Shown here piece by piece: positions 1-11,519 of a stretch of 64,000 bases of DNA. How positions within the stretch are numbered: the first letter of the stretch is position 1; each line of letters begins with the position of its first letter. Origin of the DNA: Hyphodiscus hymeniophilus (Eukaryota > Ascomycota > Leotiomycetes > Helotiales > Hyphodiscaceae); NCBI GenBank assembly GCA_016508695.1, contig VNKQ01000002.1, forward strand, positions 2,790,001 to 2,854,000. Reading direction: 5' to 3'. Under the pieces are notes generated by a model. That model was not told the origin of the DNA. It made no database searches and saw only the letters and a program-made list of their open reading frames with translations. Made by a program: the position numbers and the translations under genes.

Positions 1-900
1 CTGATATCTGGTGAATGCAGAGACCAAAAGCACTGAACAAGAATACGATAAACTACCATCTATCGAGAATGTATCCAAATATCGTTGGCCCGAGGAAAAG
101 GAAGTGAGCAAGAAGGGTTTTGGTTAGACTGGGACAATTACGGCGCACGACGAAAAGATATGTACAATACTGCATTGCGAAGGGTAAATCTGGGGAGTAC
201 TCAAGGAACATAGAATTGATGGCCACGAACATGATCAAACGTTTTGGTTGCCCAGAGAGTGGGATAGTGCTGCATGGATAAGTCCAAATACATGTCATTT
301 GCTTCAAGAGGCCCCTATCGCTGAAAACCAATCAGCGTTTGAGGCCACTTGAAAGCTCTTTTGAATCAATAGCCTACTGGCTAACTTTTAAAGTCCAATG
401 AGCACTTGAGGATTGTCGCTGCAAGAAAGGGGCATTCAGGATACTCGGCTTCACCCTTGTGAAGTATAGCTGCAGTAGGAAACGGACACATAAGGCTGGG
501 AAACTCAAAGTCTTCTTCTCGCACGCTACGTATTCTACCAGATGAAGTGCATCAGCCGAAGTTCTTCAAACCCTGAGGCATTTCGCCATTCTTCCCATCA
601 CCGCAATCAAGCGCCTTTCTGTGCAGTATAGTATGAAGCCTAAGAACGCCGATGTAAACGCCATTCAAACGTCAGGCCCTATCCGTGATCCGTATCCTTT
701 CCATGTCATCTCAACATTTCAATCATAACGCACCACCATGCATGATGCAGCTCTCTTCGATAGATTAGCACTCCACTTGCGCTACTCCCCCTCCTCCACA
801 AACCGACCGGCAGCTCCAACTCTTGGATCCAGCGAGCGGCTTGCCGCGATAGACTTTTAGCCCTGCACTTGGCTTATTGGTAGTAGTTCAACGTCGCAGC
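1..900. other. intergenic, no gene recognised
   Basis: I see no supported gene here. A 92-codon minus-strand frame at 53-331 shows no known motif and no flanking splice signals. The right part should carry the 3' untranslated region of the minus-strand cdc24 gene. Confidence 0.5.
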
Positions 901-3900
901 TCAACCGCTTTCAACGCTCAAACAGAACAGCTCGATCTCGCCAAGCTGTCCAGTATGGTATTGGTCTCTTTGTGCCTCGCGCCACTCCTGGAATGCTATT
1001 TGTATGTCATCATCCGATTGGATAGTGACAAAGTCTCCGTCCTCATCACGATACCTCAATCTCATCGTCCCTCGTGCAATTGCGTTGTTTGAGAACCGTC
1101 CAACTTTGGCATCAATTCGATCAATGAGTGATTGATAGGTGATGTTGAATGCCACTACCAGCGTTACATAGTTACCATCGCAGTTGACCTTGACCTTTAA
1201 TTGTGTTGGTAGAGCCATCTCACTGTCAGCTGACCTGACATTACCAAGTGGCGGTGACATAGTCCGGTGGTCAACAGCCGAGACAGGCAACTGTGTGGTA
1301 TTCGATCTAGTATATTGCTGGCCAGTGGGATAATGCGACTGCTGGGTCATTCGGTCTCTTTGGACTCCAGGGGATTGGGTGTTTGTCCGGACAGGGAGAC
1401 CATTTGGAGAGCTGTTTTGCGATCTGGGAATCCCTGCATCGTAAGCTGGATGCAGATGTGCTGGAATTCCAGGAACGGCTGGAACCGGACCGCTGGGTGG
1501 AGCATTCGGTGGCCGCCGAGTTCCATTCTGGGCGTTAATGTCGGGAGTACTGTAAGAGCGGCTGCGCTGTGATGCTATACTTGCCTGAGATGTTTGGGAG
1601 GCCATTGCGGGAAGAGATGGTCTCTGAGGTGTTCGTCCGTTCATCTGATAAGCATTGGACGGTGTCGAGCTATCTCTTGAAGGTGCACGACCCATGGCCG
1701 GAGCCGTGTACCTGTTGTGCTCTTCCCAACCACCCTGCGGTGTTCCTTGGCGTGGAAAGGGGAACATACCCGAAGTTGTGCTGGTCCTAGATGATGCCGG
1801 AGACTCGGCAACGGGAGAGAAGTACGAGTCACCGCCTCGCTGCGATGGCGAAGGCATTGAAGACAGCTGCTGAGTTTGTAAGCTAAGAGGAGGGTTGTTC
1901 AAAGCCATTGGGAACCGTGGAGGTGGAGCTCGAGCAATCCCAGCTAGCGATTGGGCACTCTCCCCAGTTGTGGACCTTGAACGTAGGCTGTTACTGGAAG
2001 CATTTCGTGGGAGTCCTGGATTCGCTTGTCCGGAGTACATGGAACTTGGAGGTGGGTAATCATCTTCCTCGTCATCATCATCTTGCTGGTAGGGGTTGGG
2101 CATTGCTACTGTTTGGTCGCGCATCCAAGCAAATTCTGCAGGAGGGGCATCCGGGCTGCTTCCTGATTGAAAGCCTGAATTCGCATGCTCTTTCCGTTGA
2201 CCGTCGACGCCCGCGTACCATTTTTTCATGGTATCTTCATTCGAGAAGCGAATGATAAAGTTCTCGACTCCCGGATCCCCCTTCCAGAATATCTGAACCG
2301 TGTAAGAGCCTGTAGGCACGTTAGCTTCGGTAGCAGGAGGTTGAAAAATACGCACTACCTTGCTTTGCTAGAGAAAGGACTTCCGTAACATTTGTCATGA
2401 AGATCCGGCCTTTGAGTTGAAGTTTTGCGTTCTTGTTTACTTCCCTTTTTTTATCTTTCTTGTCCTTCTTGTCCTTTTGGGCTCCCATGAGCTTGTCCTT
2501 GGACTTATTAGGATTAATTTCTTTGCAGCAAAGTAGAATTCGCTCGAAAAGGTAGATCGTGTACTGTTCAAGATATGGGCCGAATGGGCCCAAAGCGTTA
2601 GCAAGTTGTCTCGAACGGGGATGAGAAAGCTTTGTGTCAAGCAGGTGATGAACACATAGATGATGGTAGAAAATGGTGGATGGCCAGTGACACTGGTCAG
2701 CAAGTTCGGCGCGGATTGAAGAAGGTGAATCACACTCGGATTCTTCCGACTTCGAGTTGGTACGTAGGTGAGACTTTAGTGCCGCTTTGCACTTTAAGCC
2801 TACTGTCTCTTTGATTTGGCGGACAGATGCTGTAGGAGTGAGATGGCGGGGCCGTACTTCTTTCTGCACATCACTCTTGCCCGTTACAACCGGGAAATGC
2901 CCATGTAGAAGCAAGTCTCCGAAGTGATCGACCCGATGATTCTTCCAGTCATCCACGCGCACGCATAAGTCGGCCAATGCCTCGTTCCTCAATTCTCGAT
3001 CAACCGCAGCGTTTGCTTGCATAAGTACTCGATTTGAAGCGGCAATGCCAGTGGAAAGGTCTGCCTTTGTCTCCTCATTCGCATTCGTATTGTCTCGCAA
3101 GTCCTACAACGAATCAACTTGGAGTCAACTGATTCTGATACATGCACTCACTTTCAACAGTAATGGATACTTGACCAAGCGTTGCATAGGTTTCAGCAAA
3201 AACCCGTCCAGTGTGTTGAAATCCACCACTACTGGATGATCAGCGGTAGAAATCTTGTCAAATTCTCTCTTCGCAATAGCGGCAGCTTTGCGCTGATTGG
3301 CAATGAATGGTTGATAGATGTTGAAGGCCTCCTCGTAGTTGGTAAACGGTAATCCCCATTCTTGGCGATCGTCTGGCTGAGAATTCGTTGTCTCGATTTT
3401 GATCAGGAACCGTCTTTGAAAGTCCAGAATGGCATTGATATTCAGGAATATGTCGTGGACCACATCGCCAGGAATGACCCCCTTGTGCTCAATCTTCTTC
3501 TTCAACTCATGCAGGTTCTCGAGATCTTGGACGTATTTTCGCTCCGTATCAACCAGCTCCCTCACGACATAATCGCGCCGACTCATCTTTGATCCAGGCA
3601 TGGTGGCTGATGGTTCTGTGTCTGCTGTTTCAGAGGTGAGAAGGAAGCCGCGTTCTTGGGCAACGTCGAGAACGATGTTGATGACTTGGGTGACCTAGAG
3701 GTGAACGATTAGCGATGATTCACAGAGAATTCGAGTATATATGGATCTTCCGGTTTTCGGGAATCGAGAGAAACCTTGCATCTAATGGGCAAAGCAGTGG
3801 ACTCACTTTCACGAAACCAGTCGTATCGTCACCAAAAAGATCATTCAGAGCAAAACACTCTCCAGGAGGTAGATTGAGGTCCTTCATGCATGCTGCCACG

Positions 3901-4412
3901 AACTTAAAAGCAGCTGCTTTCGGCCGCTTTGCCTCTGACACATTCTGATCGACCTGCAATAGCTCGCTTGGTCGAATGGCGTTGTATATCGTGACCAGAG
4001 GGACCCCTTTCCGTAAGCACCTCCACAGGGAGGATACTGGATCCATCTCTTCTTGTCCTTCATCTTCGTCGTTAGAGTCATTCAGATGTGAGTCGAAGCC
4101 AGGAACCTGCGCCAACCTCGACTTTAGATTCAAACAAATTTGATACAAAGAACGATTGGAATCGGCCTTCTGATTGATGATGTTATTCGTTGCTTGCACT
4201 GGTCCACCGTTGGTTGCAGGCGGGGGTACCAGTGTCGCAGAACTGGCCATGGAGGATAGAGAGGTCGAGGAGGAGTTTGTATAAGCTGTACTTCCGCTGA
4301 ACTGCGAACTGCGACTTATTGTCTGGGAAAGGCCATTAGTACTGGTCCCATTCGGACGAGTGCCGAAGACGGGAGCGGTCTGAGTGCGTGCGAGGGGCCC
4401 ATGGGCAGACAT
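901..4412 (-). CDS. cdc24: Cdc24-type guanine nucleotide exchange factor for Cdc42
   Basis: Five exons read on the minus strand: 4412-3807, 3694-3152, 3103-2858, 2563-2359 and 2309-901, giving 1002 residues. Domain order is that of fungal Cdc24. The N-terminal calponin-like CDC24 domain is at about residues 95-202 (SLWRCLRKGVPLVTIYNAIRP). The RhoGEF (DH) domain follows from about 225 (RRDYVVRELVDTERKYVQ, then LKPMQRLVKYPLLLK). A PH domain comes next (YTIYLFERILLCCKE, GSYTVQIFWKGD), then a Ser/Pro-rich low-complexity stretch. A C-terminal PB1 domain carries the acidic DEDGDFVTIQSDDD motif. By family, it loads Cdc42 (and Rac) with GTP at sites of polar growth, and PB1 binds Bem1-type scaffolds. 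The intron inside the PH domain (2857-2564, 294 nt) has no stop and a length divisible by three, so its retention would keep the frame. Family assignment is firm; the weak GTACGG donor of that intron is the least certain point. Confidence 0.95.
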
Positions 4413-4982
4413 GACAGCGCCGAGATATAGAGCTCAGAGTCGGCATTCAAAATAGCACTGAAATACGAACGAACAGTTGTTGAAAGGAGGGAAGGTCGAG
4501 ACAGAGGGAGAGGGGGTAAGGTAGGCGGCTCCTTCTTTCGTCGTTGCGTCGCGAAAGCGCTTAGCGAGTGAACTAGTGCCGGTGGTGGTGTTTGGTGTCA
4601 GTCGGCTCTTCTCGGCCCCCGTAGTTGTGGATGATGGAGGTCGAGTGCTTGCGTCCAAACAGGAATCTTGGCTTTGTGTCTTCTATTCTTCTCACCGTTT
4701 TCCGCCAAAGAAGCACTCACTCACTTGCTTGTACTCGGCCCTCGATGGCCCTGCTTTTGTTCGTATAGTCTCGTGCGGTGCTTCATTCCTCTAACGCCCC
4801 GCATTCTCGGCCTCGATTGGCGTGCCAAACCTTCCGCTACACGCCGCTTGCTACCTAATTGGCAGCCTCGTCAGGTTCAGATTTTAAGAGGGCATAGTCG
4901 TTAACTAAACATCAGTCTTGCGGCAGACTCGGTGGCATAACTGCCTTTCGTTACTCTACTTCTGGAAATCTGGAGCTCCATC
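4413..4982. promoter_or_regulatory. shared divergent promoter region of cdc24 and the F-box/WD40 gene
   Basis: The 570 bases lie between two start codons that point away from each other, so both promoters must be here. I see no clear TATA box or palindromic operator. No other coding sequence is supported. Confidence 0.5.
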
Positions 4983-7795
4983 ATGGCGTCCTACGATCAA
5001 TCACCCCAAGATGAAGGCTACAGCGAGGACCCTTTGACTGTTGGGACCGTGTCTAGCTCAGCGAACATGCAGAATTGGATTTCAAGCCTTCCCATATCTC
5101 AGCGAACTGGTAAGGTGCTCGCGATAATAGTCTCCTTTATATCGCTGTTAACATTCCCGCTGCAGAATACGTTATGGGCATCATCGACCAGCTCCCGACT
5201 TCCCAAGTCTGCGAGATCGTCCGCCGCGTCCGCCCCCGCCTCTACATAGACTTCTTTCAGTACCTCCCTCCGGAAGTGTGCCTGAAAATTTTGGGTTTCC
5301 TCGATCCGTTGTCTCTGATAAATACGGCTCGAGCTTCACGAGAATGGATGTTGCTGGCTCTGGACAGGAAATTATGGGAACAGCTGTACTATTTGGAAGG
5401 CTTCCGAGTCATCAAATCGGAAGTGGAGCGGTTCGAGGAAGAAGCCAACATCGACCGATCACGAAGTGGAACAAGTGATGGTGGGGACGAGCCGTCAAGC
5501 AAAAGAAGAGCCACCCCGCAGCGCATTCTTCCGACACTTCACGTGGATGGAGACTCTGAAATGTTAGACGCTGATACGCCGGTTTTCGAAAAATCTCTTT
5601 TCGGATCGCCTGTGCGGCTAAAGACCGTTAAGGAATCGAAAGACGTCGACGAGGATATGATTGATTTACGACTCTCACCGCAAGGCCCGAGCTCTCCGCA
5701 ATATCCAAGTCGATCTATCGCCACATCAACTTCTCTCAAGGCTCTCTCGAATCAACAGTCTTTCAGCACATCGGCGGATCCTGCTCGTTCGCCACTGTTG
5801 AGCATGTCACGCTTAGCAATCGTCGATCGGGGAGACAAGAGAAAGAAGTTGAATTGGCAATATCTCTATTCTCAAAGAAGACGGTTAGAAGCCAATTGGG
5901 AGTCTGAGAAATATGTCAACTTTCAACTACCCCATCCCGACCACCGTAATGAAGCCCACCAAGAATGTATCTATACTATCCAACACCACGGGAAGTACTT
6001 GGTTAGTGGTAGTCGGGACAGGACACTTCGGATCTGGAATCTGGACACACGACGGCTTGTACGTGAGCCACTTAGAGCACATACTGGATCAGTGCTATGT
6101 CTTCAATTTGATGCAGACCCAGCGGAGGATTTGATAGTATCTGGAAGCAGCGACTCTACTGTCATTCTATGGAAATTTTCCACGGGCCAAATCATCCAAA
6201 GACTCCGGAAAGCACACAGGGAGTCGGTGCTAAATGTGCGTTTTGACAAGCGTGTGTTGGTGACCTGCTCAAAAGATAAGACAATCAAGATCTTCAATCG
6301 TCGACCGTTACATCCGGGAGAGCTAGGATATCCCGACTTGACTCAAGCGGTTCATCCAGTACCGACATATTTGAACAACTATGGGTTCAACCCTACCCCA
6401 ACAGCTGGTATTCCTATCAAGCCAGCTTACACTATGATTGGCTGTTTGGAGGGTCATGGTGCTGCAGTAAATGCAGTACAGATCTATGGAGATGAGATTG
6501 TGTCTGCTTCAGGAGATCGCCTTGTGAAGATATGGAATTGGCCGGAGCAGAAATGTATACGGACTCTAGTGGGCCACACGAAAGGCATCGCTTGTGTTCA
6601 GTATGACGGGAGAAGAGTCGTCAGTGGGAGTAGTGATAACGAGGTCAAGGTTTTCGACAAAGCTTCTGGCCTGGAAGTTGCAAGTCTTCGAGCTCATACC
6701 AATCTCGTCCGGACTGTCCAAGCTGGCTTTGGAGACTTGCCGTACAGCGAAGAAGAGGACAAGGAGGCGGCCATTGCTACAGATATTGCCTACTTCGAGG
6801 CCGTTGATAAGGGCGAGGTTTCTCGAACTGGCCAACTCAAAGGACGGCCTCGAAATGCTGGCTCAAGAAAACCCCAGGATATCACTGCGTATGGAGCCGA
6901 ACTGCCTCCCGGTGGCGGTGGTGGTAAGTTTGGACGTATTGTCTCAGGCTCCTACGACGAGACAATCATTATTTGGCGGAGAGACAAGGAGGGTGTGTGG
7001 AGAGCTCAACATACACTTCGCCAAGAAGAGGCGGCGCATATCGCAGCTAGAATTCGACGGCCTATTCAAGCAAACTCAGCAATCCAGAATCCCCCTCAGA
7101 CAGCAACGACTCAGGCCCCGCCACAGCTCCCCGAGCCCGGAGAGGTGGATGCGCCCAATGTGCCTTTTCCCCCTGGCAGCCAAGCGTTCTACCACCACAT
7201 TATAAATACTGCGATCGCTAGCGGACCGACCAATCTTCGGCATACTTTGCAGGCCCATCCCCAGATTCTATCGTATCCTCGACTTCAAGAGGCGGTAAGC
7301 GCACTACCTCCGAGCGTCCAGCCAGCCTATGCCACCGAGATAAACGCCATGGTGGCTTCACTGCAGCAGCTACCTGGAGGCCACTCGTCGTCGACTGATT
7401 CAGCCAACTCCGCGCTCTCGGGGGTCGTTGCAGGTGATCAGCCAAATCCAAGCTCTCAAAGCCAGTCGTCAACTGCGACGGTGACTCCAGCAGCAGGAGC
7501 AGTAGCAGCAGCCCACACAACTGTTCTTCAAGGACCAGTCGTGCAAACCCCCGCTGCCATTCCTACCCAAGCTCCGGCTGCGGGCCAAGCCACGGCGGCT
7601 CCACCTGCCCCGGCTGCGCCTCACGCGCATCATGGCCACCATCTCCCTGCCAATATGGCTCGGGTCTTCAAGCTCCAGTTCGATGCGCGAAGAATCATCT
7701 GCTGCAGCCAGACGTCCGTGATTGTTGGATGGGATTTCGCCAATAACGACGAGGCCATAATCGAAGCCTCCCGACTCTTCGCTCCTGTGGAGTGA
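4983..7795 (+). CDS. F-box and WD40-repeat protein (SCF substrate receptor)
   Basis: Two exons, 4983-5109 and 5166-7795, separated by a 56-nt intron, encode 918 residues. An F-box lies near residues 73-105 (YLPPEVCLKILGFLDPLSL), so the protein should dock to Skp1 in an SCF ubiquitin ligase. WD40 repeats start near residue 310: YLVSGSRDRTLRIWNL, LIVSGSSDSTVILWKF, LVTCSKDKTIKIF, EIVSASGDRLVKIWNW, RRVVSGSSDNEVKVFD and RIVSGSYDETIIIWRR. A final blade-like segment sits at the extreme C-terminus (IICCSQTSVIVGWDF). A Pro/Ala/Gln/Ser-rich insert of about 200 residues splits the last two blades. The linker between F-box and propeller is Ser/Arg-rich and probably phosphorylated. It resembles Pof1/Pof11/Met30-type receptors, but I cannot name the substrate or a single orthologue. 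Confidence 0.88.
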
Positions 7796-8412
7796 TTGAG
7801 CGCAACTAGTTTTGGGAATATGGGGAATGCTTTTTGCATATTGTACATATAGAGGAGAGCATCAGACGAAGATAGCTTGTGCAGCGGGTGAAATTTTGAA
7901 GCATCATTGGGCGTGGAATCTTATGGAGAATGGCCTTCTCAAAGGCTGCGGCATTTCTGGAGTTGGAACATTGGATATTACAACGACTTAGCCATAATGG
8001 ATCTCACAGAGTAGATTCTTCCACTTCATGGCTTCGTCTAGGTGGCGAGTCGATATACAGCCAATATTTATTTATTTGTATGTTTGCATGGTTCCGTATC
8101 GGAAGGAAAAGGTACGAGATAGAGTCCGCCAACGTCCAATCAGATCAATCCATCCCCAAGTGGGTGATTGTCGAGCAGCCAATCACGACATACTCGGGTA
8201 ATGACGTCGGGGATTTAAAGGGTATCCACGCCGATGCGGCAACCACGCCAAGTGCAGCAGTTACCCATAGCCATATCTGTTGGCAAGCGAGGCATGTGCA
8301 AGGTGGTGGTGGTGCGCAGTCCATGTGGATGAACATTTCACAGTCAAGGACAAGTACCTTAACCTGGAGTATCTATCTATATACACGACATGTGACTTGA
8401 GCAGCATCAACG

Positions 8413-8508
8413 CATCTATCCATCTATCCATCTATCCATCTATCCATCTATCCATCTATCCATCTATCCATCTATCCATCTATCCATCTATCCATCTATC
8501 CATCTATC
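8413..8508. repeat. microsatellite, 12 perfect copies of CATCTATC
   Basis: An 8-base unit, CATCTATC, is repeated twelve times without interruption (96 bases). The unit is itself two related tetramers (CATC, TATC). Read in frame it gives an artefactual IHLS/IYPS peptide, so the overlapping open frame is not a gene. Confidence 0.97.
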
Positions 8509-8698
8509 CTTACTCGGATCATCCAGCCATTCCAGTCATTCCAGCCTTGTCGTCTGTCATTGTTATACATTTCTCATCACGTGTGTGTGGGTGGGTGGGA
8601 CTGACTGATTGGGACGATGATGGCATCGACATCGTATTAGCATTATTAGTGGTGCCACATTTCTTTCTACCTTGATTTCCTAGACTGCCCTTTCATCC

Positions 8699-8774
8699 CG
8701 TTCCCATTCCCATTCCCACTCCCATTCCCACTCCCACTCCCATTCCCACTCCCACTCCCATTCCCACTCCCACT
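8699..8774. repeat. hexanucleotide array CCCAYT
   Basis: About a dozen tandem copies of CCCATT or CCCACT in mixed order form a strongly strand-asymmetric pyrimidine tract. It lies about 350 bases upstream of the glycosyltransferase-like start codon, so it is probably in or near that promoter. Confidence 0.9.
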
Positions 8775-9116
8775 ATTCACTTTCCTACATCCGAGCTGAA
8801 TATGGACCCATGGTCTAACCCGTAACATGAGCGGCTCTAAATCTAAACAGTGAAGTCCACTTTAGTTCGGAAATTCCTTCTTGCGTCTATTTCTATTTCA
8901 CCTTGCTCCTCCTCCCCTCACGTCTTGCTTTCCTTGCTACCTCCTACGTACCTCTTTCCCTGCGTTGGTTGTTGATGTGATCTTTCCCTGGCAATCGATT
9001 CAAAGCGGTTCGAGTTGAGTTGCCTGTTTCTTTCTGATGCCGCATTCATCGTAACTTCGTTCATTCTTATCGAAGCACCTCCAGATGTTGGTTTTCTGGT
9101 AGCTCTGCCAAGCACC

Positions 9117-10766
9117 ATGATGTCCCTACGCTTGCGCTACGCAGTTCTCACCACTATCGCCTTGCTCATCTTCTTCCTATCAACACATTATTATCACTCT
9201 AGCCCGACCTTAGGTCTTCTTCCCAACGGCCTCCCTCGTCCACGTCTTACCGATCTCCTCCATACTGATGCCTCTTCACCCCCTCCATCACCGCCACTAA
9301 CACGACCGACACCACCAATCTACAAACCCACCCTCTCTGCGCCAGCCATTCAGATCGTTGACAACTTTCCTCTGGCAGCCGCTGCCCACAGCTCCGCCGA
9401 TCTGCCTCCACTTCCATCATGGAACGCTCCCCCAAATCCCCACGTCAACGAGAGCACCCCGTTATTCATTGGATTCACTCGGAATTGGCGTCTCTTCCAG
9501 CAGGTGGTGGTCTCGTATATCACATCCGGCTGGCCGGCTGAGGATATCTATGTCGTCGAGAATACAGGCGTGATGGATTCCAACTCTCTCGGGCTCCTCT
9601 CCCTCCAGAACCCCTTCTTTCTAAACCACACCCGGCTTGGGATGCTGGGAGTGAACGTCCTCGTGACTCCCACCCTGTTCACGTTCGCACAGCTCCAGAA
9701 CTATTATCTCTGGACAGCGACCCAAAACTTCTGGCCCCACTACTTCTGGTCACACATGGACGTCGTCTCCCTCTCCCTAGAATCCGCGGTACGCTTCCCA
9801 CCCAAAGCCAGCACCAATCCTCCCTCCTCCCACCTACGCGAGACCTCAGACCCCTGGGAGAACAACACCCTCTACACCAACTGTCTCCTCCAGCTCCGAG
9901 AACTCACCTCCCCTCACCCCGACACGGCGAAAGTGAAGAAATGGGCCTCGGTATTCTTCTCCTACGACCGCTTGACCCTGGTCAACGTCGCAGCCCACAA
10001 GTCCATCGGCGCCTGGGACACGATGATTCCATTCTACATGGGAGACTGTGACATGCACTCACGGATCACCATGGCCGGGTACGAGATCCTGGATGCGAAG
10101 GCCGGGCTGGTGTACGACGTCGGTAGCTCTCTGGACGATCTACTCATCCTGTATCGACAGAAACGGGGACCGAACGGCGACGTGGCGGACGCGAGTTTCC
10201 TGGATCCGAATATCGCCGCAAAGGCCGCAGAAGAGGCAGCCGAGCGGTTGGAAGCCGAGAAGGGATCCGTGGAGAAGAGGGGCGCGGACGAGGAGGCAGC
10301 GGTGTCGAAGGAAGCCGTCTTGCGAGAGCAAGAGCTGAAAGACGCAAAGGAGAAGCTCCTGAAGGAGAAAGACAAAGCGGCAGCGAGCGCCGCCGATTCC
10401 CTCGCCGCCCTCTTCGTACCCTCATCCGTCCCACTCACTCCCCACCCCGCCACGAGGCCAGAACCCGACCTTTCGCTCTGGACGGAAGACGCGCCCTTCT
10501 CCTCGACCTACACGCAGCTTCTCGACGTGCTGGACCACATGCAGAACTCGAAGAACAGCGGGGACCGGAACAGGTGGCAGGCGCGGCAGAGCGGCGGCCA
10601 GGGCGAGCCGTTCTATCGCGACAGCGCGGGGTTCGAGAGGGGCATCCAGATGACGATCGAGCATGGACGGGCAATGTATAGGGAGAAGTGGGGACATAGG
10701 GATTGTGATATCGTGCAGGTCGGCTACAGGGCTGATGATGCGTGGAGGGTGGAACAGGATTGGTGA
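9117..10766 (+). CDS. putative type II membrane glycosyltransferase
   Basis: A single exon of 549 codons. The frame stays open upstream to 9015, but I chose the tandem ATGs at 9117/9120 because they sit in a CACC context and directly precede an Arg-rich patch and a hydrophobic signal-anchor (YAVLTTIALLIFFLSTHYY). A Pro-rich stem follows, then a globular domain with FIGFTRNWRLFQQVVVSYI, EDIYVVENTGV and a late GDCDMHSRITMAGYEILD that may act as a DxD-type metal site. This layout fits a Golgi glycosyltransferase. Residues about 365-430 are an Ala/Glu/Lys-rich probable coiled coil inserted before the C-terminal part. I do not recognise the exact family, and donor and acceptor sugars are unknown. 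The membrane topology is better supported than the catalytic role. Confidence 0.65.
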   Translation: MMSLRLRYAVLTTIALLIFFLSTHYYHSSPTLGLLPNGLPRPRLTDLLHTDASSPPPSPPLTRPTPPIYKPTLSAPAIQIVDNFPLAAAAHSSADLPPLPSWNAPPNPHVNESTPLFIGFTRNWRLFQQVVVSYITSGWPAEDIYVVENTGVMDSNSLGLLSLQNPFFLNHTRLGMLGVNVLVTPTLFTFAQLQNYYLWTATQNFWPHYFWSHMDVVSLSLESAVRFPPKASTNPPSSHLRETSDPWENNTLYTNCLLQLRELTSPHPDTAKVKKWASVFFSYDRLTLVNVAAHKSIGAWDTMIPFYMGDCDMHSRITMAGYEILDAKAGLVYDVGSSLDDLLILYRQKRGPNGDVADASFLDPNIAAKAAEEAAERLEAEKGSVEKRGADEEAAVSKEAVLREQELKDAKEKLLKEKDKAAASAADSLAALFVPSSVPLTPHPATRPEPDLSLWTEDAPFSSTYTQLLDVLDHMQNSKNSGDRNRWQARQSGGQGEPFYRDSAGFERGIQMTIEHGRAMYREKWGHRDCDIVQVGYRADDAWRVEQDW

Positions 10767-11519
10767 TAATTATTGAATACCACAAGGTTTTTCTTAATAC
10801 ATAATTACGGGGTTCACGAAAACGGCCTCTTGGGTATTGGTCTTTAAGCGAGGGACTGTGGAGCCGTAAAGGTTTCCCGAGATAGGGAATTATATACAAG
10901 GCACTGGAGAGCGATCTCTGAACGAATTGGATTATACGCAGAGCTTCTTTAGCAATAGCTTCTATAGCAATAGACCGAAGCGTATTGTGGTCCTAAATTC
11001 CATATTTTGGTTTGCCCAAAGCTCTGAAGTATTTATATATTTCCTAGAGTCCTAGACCTTGTCGAGCTGCATCCTCCTCAATGAAAGAAGTTCTAGATCA
11101 AGAACACAAGAGTCAAGAAATGAGAAGACGACGAGCTCAAGTACAGTTCAACAGAATTTTTATTTTCGTTCTCATTGAAATCAGCTTATAACGCCATACC
11201 GATGCTGGGCCCCCTTCAAAAGCCATCCCTGGCTGCTTCTCCCGTAGAATTCTATATCCACAATGCAGTCATGATTCGTGATGCTTGCCCTTCTTTTCCT
11301 GGCCCCCTTGGAATGAGCGAACCGGACCGATATTGTGGCCCCGCGACAATATACAGAAAGACAATGACAGAAGTAACCCCCCCAGCCATTATCCACAATC
11401 CCAAACTCGAAACGCAACGCAATGCAAACCTAGACGCCTCGCTCCGTGATATTTGCCACAGTAGCCCATTGTGAAAGTCGGTTGGTGACAATCTGTACCC
11501 TGAAACTGAAGTCAGCTTT
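10767..11519. other. intergenic, convergent 3' regions
   Basis: The flanking genes converge here, so the 753 bases should hold both 3' untranslated regions. Short frames exist, but none has a recognisable motif. Confidence 0.5.

Larger units (their letters stand above)
7796..9116. other. intergenic region rich in simple repeats
   Basis: This 1.3 kb separates two plus-strand genes. It holds the F-box gene's 3' region, a perfect octanucleotide array and a CCCAYT array close to the next gene. Open frames here mostly translate the repeats and show no known motif. Confidence 0.6.

Noticed and set aside
53..331. Minus-strand frame of 92 codons at the left edge
   Set aside because: No motif, no splice context and no start context; likely chance.
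7930..8400. 156-codon plus-strand frame after the F-box gene
   Set aside because: No recognisable domain, lies in the presumed 3' region and ends in the repeat area.
8413..8508. Possible CRISPR-like array
   Set aside because: No spacers; a contiguous 8-base microsatellite in a eukaryotic genome.
8280..8675. Open frame with repeating IHLS/IYPS peptide
   Set aside because: It is only the translation of the CATCTATC microsatellite; no flanking coding signal.
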